DNA from: Corbicula japonica
Lineage: Eukaryota > Mollusca > Bivalvia > Venerida > Cyrenidae
Length of the DNA stretch: 64,000 nt
Assembly: GCA_038501625.1 (NCBI GenBank)
Contig: JAZAYU010000256.1
Location: 62,001-126,000, forward strand
Direction: 5' to 3'
The notes under the pieces were generated by a model that was not told the origin of the DNA, did not search any database, and saw only the letters and a program-made list of their open reading frames with translations. A program made the position numbers and the translations under genes. Shown piece after piece: positions 56,672 through 64,000 of this stretch. Each line of letters begins with the position of its first letter. The first letter of the stretch is position 1.

Positions 56672-57618
56672 TGACCTGGAAAATGTTTAAACCCTGGTTC
56701 AGCGGTAATTGTTGCAAATTTATTTCATGTCGTCAGATTTATTTCTTTATGACCATTTGTTTGCAATATTTAAAAGCTATTTCGCACGTTGCTTATTATT
56801 TTATTTATTTAAATGCTAGTACATGATTGTTGATTGGTCATGTCGTGAATTAATTGTGAATTAATTCAAGCTGTCAAAGCAAATTTACTTCGGCAACAAT
56901 ATCACCCTGGCTAACCTGGTACGCTTCGCGAACGGCACTACGCCGCGATCACGGCATATGCAACGCTTTTAACCGGCATAACCGGTGTCAATGTAGGAGA
57001 TTTTGTGGGGTAAGGTTGGAAAATCGCCGAGTTTTTGGTTAGATATTTAAATAATACTCAAACCAATAGGCCTATACGGTTGTCAGATCATGGCTATTTA
57101 TGATTCTAGTCTTCTCTGTGTCCAGAATTCAGTAATTTGCTCAATCATTCGTGAAAATGCACCTCTCTGTGCTGCAAAAGTTGTAAATGTCCTGTTCAAA
57201 CGTATTTTTTATTGATCTAAACTGAAGTCTAGTGAAGAATTATGACTGCATAAAATATATTTTGCACTGGAGGACACTGCAGCGTAAAATTTGAGTGTGT
57301 TTTATCTATATTTTACCTGCTTCTTGCAAAAATGAGAGGCCACGCACCGTACACCGGCACTTGATTTTTGCTACGCTGCGTATCACGGCATTTTATGCGA
57401 TGCTGGTATTAAAATATACTTTAGATGTCGAAATATTTAACTGTTTCTTCACATCTAATATAGTTGTAGATTGGTGTGTTGGTGTACATTACAAAACAAT
57501 ATTTGACATACTTAAAAATTCTTCCATCAACAAGCAAGAGCGGATCCGGAGGGTATTTTGGGGGGTAACTTAAACTCCCTTAGGCGCATCAATATTTTGT
57601 TTTCATGGTAGAAATCTG

Positions 57619-57898
57619 ATTATGGCTGGAAAGTTGGAATAATCACATAACTACCTTAAGACTGACCCAAACGAACTTCTTTTGTGGAAATCTTTAATCC
57701 AACCCTGAATAAAGCTATCGGTCTGATAGTATTTCATCAATAATTTGTGAAAGATTTGTGATTATGTTTACTAAATAACAATTATATGAATATTTTAATG
57801 GAGATAATGGCCAGAGAGTTGGAATTATCACATAACTACCATAAGGCTGACCCAATCGAACCCCTTTCTTTTGAAAATGTTTCATCCAACTCTGAACA
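57619..57898 (+). repeat. Direct repeat of about 95 bp inside the foldback element
   Basis: GATTATGGCTGGAAAGTTGG to ATCCAACCCTGAA (57619-57711) is repeated as GATAATGGCCAGAGAGTTGG to ATCCAACTCTGAA (57803-57898), a period of about 184. The phrase ATCAATAATTTGTGAAAGAT follows both, at 57736 and, after the SINE-like insertion, at 57995. Confidence 0.75.
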
Positions 57899-57990
57899 AA
57901 AAAAGGTGAAATATGCATATCAGGAATCGCCACATTCAGAAAGAACAGCCTCCCCACATCACAGTATTGCACGCAAAACAGGGGTGAAAC
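57897..57990 (+). mobile_element. SINE-like family, copy 11, nested in the foldback element
   Basis: AAAAAAAGGTGAAATATGCA, TATCAGGAATCGCCACATTC and AACAGCCTCCCCACATCAC. Truncated after the first 80-90 bases. It splits the direct-repeat structure of the host element. Confidence 0.75.
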
Positions 57991-59764
57991 CCCAATCAAT
58001 AATTTGTGAAAGATAGTTTATGTTTATTTTGGCCTGTGGTTAAAAATGAAATAATGTATATAATACTGTAACCACTTTACATCAAATATGTATACCATGT
58101 GTCATCACTGTATCTTGTTCACTTTACTTTATGAGTTATTGAAATATTAAGTTTTCTCTATTTTAATAACAGACACCTACCGTAGACCATTGGTGAAAAT
58201 AAAAGGCCGTGCATAATTTTCGTATTGCCATTTAAATGAATGATCTTGACTTCTTCTAAAGTTATCAAATTATTTTTTTCTTATTTATGTGTACCTGACC
58301 TTAAACCTTTGGTGAAAAATGATCCTGCATATCATGCACTTGGTACACAGATTAAAGAGATTACAGCATAATGTACAACATTTCATTTTTCACCACATGT
58401 CAAAGGTCAAGTCAATTACTTGCAATGAACATAATTAGCACAGTCACATTACAAAATAAAATAACCTATGCAAAATTGCAAAAGAAATGAAATGTTCAAT
58501 ACCCGTCACATTTAGTATAAACAACAACATATCCAAAATTGGACAAAATCGGACCACGGATACTCCCTTAATTAGTATTTTAAAAGTAAGACAAGTGGAA
58601 CGCAAAAATATAACATAAATCAATTTCTTTTTGTAAAACTCCGCATTCTTTTCAATACGATCTTTCAAAATCTAGTCTTTCATCCGACTTCTATAAATGA
58701 TTTTTGTCAATAAACATTAAGTTTGTTAAACATTAATATATTACATTTTACATGTGATAGACAAAGTTTGAAACAATTCTTAATGTTGATATGCCCTACC
58801 CACATCCTACTGCTTCTTAACAAGGGGTAGATTTTTATATTCAATTTAACTTTTATTGAAACAATCAACGTCAGACAAATCTATCGTTCACAAATTATTG
58901 ATTGGGATTTTCATCGGTAGCGGACTAGGGTATTGCGTGAAATACTCTGCTAGCTTTGTTCATGGTCGAATAAAAGATATCCACAAAAGAAGTTCGTTTG
59001 GGTCAGTCACAGGGCAGTTATGTGATAATTACAACTTTCTGGCCATAATCACCATTAAAACGAAATATTGATGCGCCAAAAGGGGGCTTGAGCAACCTCA
59101 AAGAATACCCTCCGGATTCGCTCCTGCTTGTTGATAGAAGAATTTTTAAGTATATCAAAATCTTTTTGAAATGTACACCAACACAACAAACTACGGCTCA
59201 ATTAACTGTGAAGAAACAGTAAAAGATTTTGACAACCAAAGTATAGTTTTATACCAGCATCGAATAAAATGCCGTGATACGCAGCGTAGCAAAAATCAAG
59301 TGCCGGTGTACGGTGCGTGGCATCTGATGTTTTGGCAAGAATTAAGTAAAAAAAATAGATAAAACACACACAAATTTTACACTGCAGTGTCCTCCAATAC
59401 AGACATTTTTTATGCAGTCATAATTCTTCACTAAACTTTAGTTTAGCTCAAGAAAAGTACATTTGAACAGGAAATTTACAACTTTTGCAGCACATATGGG
59501 TCCATTTTCACGAATGACTGAGTAAACTACTGTATTCTGGACACAAAGAAGATTAGAATTATAAATAGCCATGATTTGACAGCCGTATAGGCCTATTGGT
59601 TTGAGCACTTTTTAAATATCTAACCAAAAACTCTGCGATTTTCTTACCTTACCCCACAAAATCTCCTACATTGACACCGGTTATGCCGGTTAAAAGCGTT
59701 GCATATGCCGTGATCGCGGCGTAGTGCCGTTCACGAAGCGTACCAGGTTAGCCAGGGTGAATAT

Positions 59765-60084
59765 TGACTTACAAGATAGAAATAAAACGCACCAAATATA
59801 CCTAATTTCCCACCGATTTAATCACGAAGTGAACACGACGAACCCATAGTAATATTGTTTTCATCATAAAAATACTGCCCTGGTGTCATTTCCAGGAACA
59901 ATTACATACGCAGTCAATTGAAATGTCAGATATAATTACTTCTTTTGTTACAGAAGTGTATTGTTTGATCTTTGAAAATGTGCAGATCTATTATTAACAT
60001 TCAACATTAATTCAGTTTTCCTAACAGACTCTGTATCCGAGACCAGTCAATAATTAAATGCACTCATGTTTTTTTTTTCAATAA
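59765..60084. other. AT-rich DNA, nothing recognised
   Basis: No gene, RNA or repeat is supported here. Confidence 0.5.
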
Positions 60085-60163
60085 GGACCAGTCGCCATTT
60101 CAGCCAATCAGATGCTTGAGATTTGAGACTGGTTTCCATGCTCAGTTTTATAACCTTGGGCAC
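60085..60163. mobile_element. Palindromic MITE family, half copy 9
   Basis: GGACCAGTCGCCATTTCAGC, the CAATCAGATGCTTGAGATTT block, CATGCTCAGTTTTATAACCT and TGGGCAC. Centre plus a perfect right arm. Confidence 0.85.
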
Positions 60164-60788
60164 AGTTGGCAGATGAAGAATACCCCGTAGCCTATTTTGA
60201 ATACCGAGGACCATTGGAGTTTCATGTGCTAGATTATTAACGAAGATCTTTTTTATCTGAGTTTGTATTATAAAATTTAACTCATCGTGGACAGCATCTT
60301 AATAAATGATGATGGATTTATTTGTGTTTCGTCGTAGTAAAAATACAGCTCAGTGATTGGCGTATCTCACATAAATTAAGGAGTTTATGTGGATGCAAAT
60401 GTTTTTTCCCAACACTGGTGAACATTTAATTTAATAAGTGGATCTAGCATGCAAACAATCGTAGTGTTCATATTTCATGTATACCAATCAGTAATTTTTA
60501 TATCTAGCATAGGGATTAACATTAGCATAGAGGCTGGTATGAAAAGAACAACTTCAAATATATTATTATTATTCTGGTATTGACAATTATAATCTATTAA
60601 ATTCCCTTCTCATAAATAACTCATTGTATTAAAAGTGAAATTTAATGATTTTTTTCGATCCATTGTGTGCAACAATGTATTTGCTATTTTTTAAACATGG
60701 TATGGCTTTAAGACAGATGATTTAAGTCTTTTTTAAGTGTGCTTCAATGACAAACACAAAGACATTACAATAAAATTGATATTGCCTC
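60164..60788. other. AT-rich DNA, no gene recognised
   Basis: If the adjacent tRNA-like head is a SINE, its body would run leftward into this stretch, but no family body is recognisable. Confidence 0.45.
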
Positions 60789-60872
60789 TTCCTGGTATCG
60801 AACCCGCACCGTCATGGCGATAGCGCCTAGCCTTGCAACTCCGACGACGGAACCAATTGAGCTAACCGGGAC
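60789..60872 (-). mobile_element. tRNA-like sequence, probably a SINE head or tRNA pseudogene
   Basis: On the minus strand TTAGCTCAATTGG fits an A box and GGTTCGATACC fits a B box with one change, about 50 bases apart, with TCCCGG and CCAGGA near the ends. GGCGCTATCGCC between them forms a small extra hairpin. The T stem and acceptor stem do not pair well, so a functional tRNA is unlikely. Confidence 0.5.
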
Positions 60873-61116
60873 AAACCTAAAAAAGTTTGATCGGATAGCC
60901 CTGATATACGTTGTCATCACTGCACGACATCGGTAACGGGTTATTATACTGATAACAGTACTGAGATAATCTACGGGGAGACTTATTACGACCGCCACTG
61001 CACAAATAGCGCTACTGTGAATTTCAAAGATGCCTGCAAAGATCGTCAAGTAGAATTACATTTTATTTCAACAAATACTTAAGAACAACTTTTAGATTTG
61101 AAGAATAGTGAATTAT

Positions 61117-61335
61117 AAATATAAGGAAATTTCACACCCAGAAAACAAACAGCCCCCATACCACAATAAAAAATAAGAGAACTAAGGAGAAAATAGTTTT
61201 TAAACCCGGTACTAGGGTGAACCAACCTTACACTTGCCTCAACAAGTTCTCATCAAAACATACAAGTACATGTTGTCTTGGTGAAATAGATCCAACCCAA
61301 CAATCAACTCAAAAAGTGTGCAAAGGCACAGAACA
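61117..61335 (+). mobile_element. SINE-like family, copy 12
   Basis: GGAAATTTCACACCCAGAAA, CAGCCCCCATACCAC, TTTTTAAACCCGGTACTAGG, GTGAACCAACCTTACACTTG, then the tail TGTTGTCTTGGTGAAATAGA and CCAACCCAACAATCAACTC, shared with the 52.5-kb copy. Internally shortened. Confidence 0.75.
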
Positions 61336-62537
61336 TGTATCTAAATATGAAACTATCAATATATATTGGGTTACTTGCAATATTTGATGCTTAGAAAGGG
61401 TCCTGTAAAGAGTAAACGATCAAGTAACTCAGTATTAAATTGGATTCATTCATATTTTAATGTACTTTCTAACAATTAAATAACACCTGAAATTTCTAAG
61501 TGTGTTAAGGCTTCAACCAACTGTTGAAGTTCGTTCTACGACATGTGAACTTTGTTTCATAGAGCTGGAATTCCGATATTGCAGACTACAAATGTCATTT
61601 TCAGATGGCACCTGACAAAGAAAACAAAATACTTTTATCATGAAAATGTCATTTGCCATTGTTGGAATCCTAAATATTACTGACGTTTGAGCAATATAAA
61701 TGGAAAACTTCAATATGGTAGATATTTCATAACTATTATGGTTTCTTCTGAATACAATAACGAAAATAACAATAAAATAATCAAGTATATCTATTTGCGT
61801 TTTGCTGCATTTTGCTGTCATTCAAAGTCTCTATTTTTATAAGAACACACTTAACTTTGCATTTATGTTACTACAAATTTAGATTTGAGTTAGATTTTGG
61901 CTTGTGGTGCAGCGACTGATATTTCCGTTGAGTAGTAGCGAGAAAGTTTAATTGACAGAATGCTGTTCATAGTTAATCACGCCTTCAGGTTGCTTCACTT
62001 TAAGTCACACCTTTTGTTATTGCTTTAGTGCTACATGTATTATTCAGATCTTAAGAAAACGAAATTTTCAGATCAACATCCGCAAGGAGAATGAACCCAC
62101 AGCGACAAATATTTGATTGACAACATCACCTTATTTGGAATTAGAACGCAGCGTCTTCTGATTGGAAGGGTTTTCTTCATTCATGCACAAAAACATTCAG
62201 AAATATGGTTAGTAAAACCAGTTTCACAGGTTAAAAACAAGTTAGTTGTTATTTCCTTTTAAGCAATATTTAAGCAATGGCCTTTACATTTAAAACATAT
62301 TATTTATTCTTTTGATGCCAAGTTGGTTTAAATTATGATTGTTTTTAAAATTGCAAACTTAGTTTTTTTAATAAATAAGCTTCAACAGTTTCATATTCAG
62401 TAAAATCATCACTCTACATGTATATAGATCTGATTCATAGGTTATTACTTAGTATTATTTTTTATTGCGCGCCAAACTATATGGTATGCATATAAAACTA
62501 TCTCTCTATCTATCAAAATCGATCACGTTATTTACCC
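61336..62537. other. AT-rich DNA, no gene recognised
   Basis: The 102-codon minus frame (61513-61821) has no domain or splice support. Confidence 0.5.
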
Positions 62538-62612
62538 AGGCTCTCATTTCTTCTCTGCTTTTTTCTGATGTGTGGGAAGGCTGTGGTTTCTGAGTGTCGC
62601 TGTGATTTCTTA
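62538..62612 (-). mobile_element. SINE-like family, fragment 13
   Basis: Minus strand: AAGAAATCACAGCGACACTC, AGAAACCACAGCCTTCCCAC, then AGAGAAGAAATGAGAGCC. The early part of the family, diverged. Confidence 0.6.
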
Positions 62613-64000
62613 TTGTGTTATTTAATGGCATGTATACAGTATATCCCCTTCTAAAATATACTTTATCCTTCTCAATGCGTAAATGTGTTTAATGATGTAC
62701 TCTTTATTTACATTTTATCCAAGGTAACCATTAGAAATAATGTCTGGTTCATTTAAAAAAACCATCATTTTAATTGAACTTTCAATCGTGCAGACTGGTA
62801 GATTGCGTCTGATAACACGGAAATGAAAAACAAGATATTGAACGTTAATGTGACATCCTCTTTTGCTATCTAAAATCTGCATGTTTTTTGTCAGACGAAA
62901 ATTATACTTTAATAACTAATACACGCTAATAGTTTAGTTACAAATTGAATTCAAGTACATAATGTTCTGACTGACCTTCGAGCACTACATATATCAACAA
63001 AGCCACCTCGTGCAAATGACACTATTGACATCTCCATCATAATATAATTGTCTGCAATGTAGTAACATAAAATCCACCGTTTGTCATTTGTAATTTCTAC
63101 CAGTTGTTCTGACATATAATATTTAAAAAATGTTGTTATGAAAATACCAACTACCAATTTAGCACGATCATATTTGTATTTCGGTGTCATGTGCCAGCAT
63201 CAACAAGCGTCTCTCATTTTCGGTAGTTTATCCCCAAAGGATGTTTCTATTTAAAAGGTTGTGTATACGCTTGTTGTGTCATAGATTAAATTCATCAAAA
63301 AATCCCCGAGTGATTTCCCGCTTAAAATACATTTCGTTTGGTGATAATACAAGTAATATTTTGGTGGATACATTTTTCTCAGAGACGAAATGAGATTTTC
63401 CAGGAAAATCCCTTAGAGAAAGTTTGGAGGAATTTCTGTCTGTTCTGATCCTGGTAAACAAATAAAAATCTCCGGTTTGAATGGTATGTTTTACATGCTT
63501 GGGGATATGAAGTAGAAAAACAAGTTAAAATAACCAAATGCCGTCTAATCCGCTGAATGGTTTGCCAAAGCAAATGCGCATATAACTAACTATTGTTTTT
63601 ATTTATAGATGAACAAAGATGAACTAATTATATTAATGATTTATGAATTTCAAATCAGACACTGATTCATCACATCTTTCATTTATCTCTCCATAAATTT
63701 GCATGTTATCAAGAATCCTTAAGAGTGCTAACTCAAAGAGAATATTTATACAAAAGTGTTGTACAAAGTATAGAGAGTAAAGTATTTAAAAAAAAACAGA
63801 ATTAATTCAAAATAACAGTATTGAAATAGATGAAAAGAGAAGAATAGACATCACATGACGTACGTTGACATGGAAATGGAAAACAGTATTTGGAAACAAT
63901 AAAACACAAAGGGTTGAGTTGCTATTTGTCACCATCTTTAGCAACTACCAAAGGACTCTCAAAAACCCCAAGGATATACTTCCTGCTTCTTATATTTTTG
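62613..64000. other. AT-rich DNA, no gene recognised
   Basis: Short frames on both strands only. A poly(A) stretch lies near 63788. Nothing else is supported up to the window end. Confidence 0.55.

Larger units (their letters stand above)
56903..59759. mobile_element. Foldback element with arms of about 850 bp
   Basis: Both ends read inward as CACCCTGGCTAACCTGGTAC, GCTTCG, then CGGCATATGCAACGCTTTTA and ACCGGCATAACCGGTGTCAA. Inverted similarity continues inward to about 57735 on the left and 58870 on the right. AATAT lies directly outside each end (56898-56902 and 59760-59764), a 5-bp target duplication. The central part holds a SINE-like insertion and direct repeats. Frames of 71, 63 and 92 codons in the arms are the two strands of one inverted repeat and are not recognised as transposase. 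It would need a partner element to move. Confidence 0.82.

Noticed and set aside
60765..61049. 94-codon minus frame as a gene
   Set aside because: It overlaps the tRNA-like sequence and shows no domain. The openness is incidental.

Overview
The window is eukaryotic, AT-rich, intergenic or intronic DNA from an invertebrate genome. The repeat content (several families of foldback and palindromic DNA elements, short CpG-bearing dispersed repeats, tRNA-derived heads, (CT)n/(GA)n tracts) fits a mollusc, possibly a bivalve, but that placement is an impression from repeat style and cannot be proved here. There is no prokaryotic gene organisation, no ribosomal RNA, no CRISPR array and no intact protein gene that I can recognise. 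Most reading frames over 60 codons are chance frames or lie inside repeats.

Layout. 0-12 kb: a 1.16-kb foldback element (758-1921) made of short TTCACGATTTC-type repeats, a tRNA-like SINE head, and the first copies of a dispersed SINE-like family. 13-24 kb: a 0.66-kb foldback MITE, a CRE-bearing MITE, nine-codon-period minisatellite DNA at 18.6 kb, palindromic MITEs and a three-copy 190-bp repeat with a TATA-like motif. 24.6-32.0 kb: a diverged tandem segmental duplication of about 3 kb. The two copies differ by at least four clean insertions, which gives an internal record of which elements moved after the duplication. One of them is a 1.6-kb PIF/Harbinger-type transposon that is internally deleted but keeps the 5' parts of both its convergent genes, a MADF DNA-binding protein and the transposase. 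33-38 kb: small palindromes, a possible 2.25-kb element with a GC-rich double hairpin, and a small reading frame with a signal-peptide-like start.

40.25-46.77 kb: a large composite structure whose ends are inverted arrays of about 150-bp units studded with GGCCTAGCGGCC motifs. It encloses about 4.6 kb containing NRF1/YY1-like promoter motifs, unusual quasi-palindromic satellite blocks, and an internal duplication. I found no transposase in it. 47-50 kb: a candidate terminal exon for a small basic cysteine-containing peptide, with a poly(A) signal, and a decayed exon-sized copy 2 kb downstream. 50-64 kb: further MITE and SINE-like copies, a 2.86-kb foldback element with roughly 850-bp arms and a 5-bp target duplication (56903-59759), and a degenerate tRNA-like sequence.

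The main message is that the window is a stratified deposit of non-autonomous mobile DNA. Five foldback or long-inverted-arm structures of different sequence lie within 64 kb. The most interesting objects are the 6.5-kb composite element, the deleted Harbinger element with an empty paralogous site, and the possible small-peptide exon at 47.4 kb.
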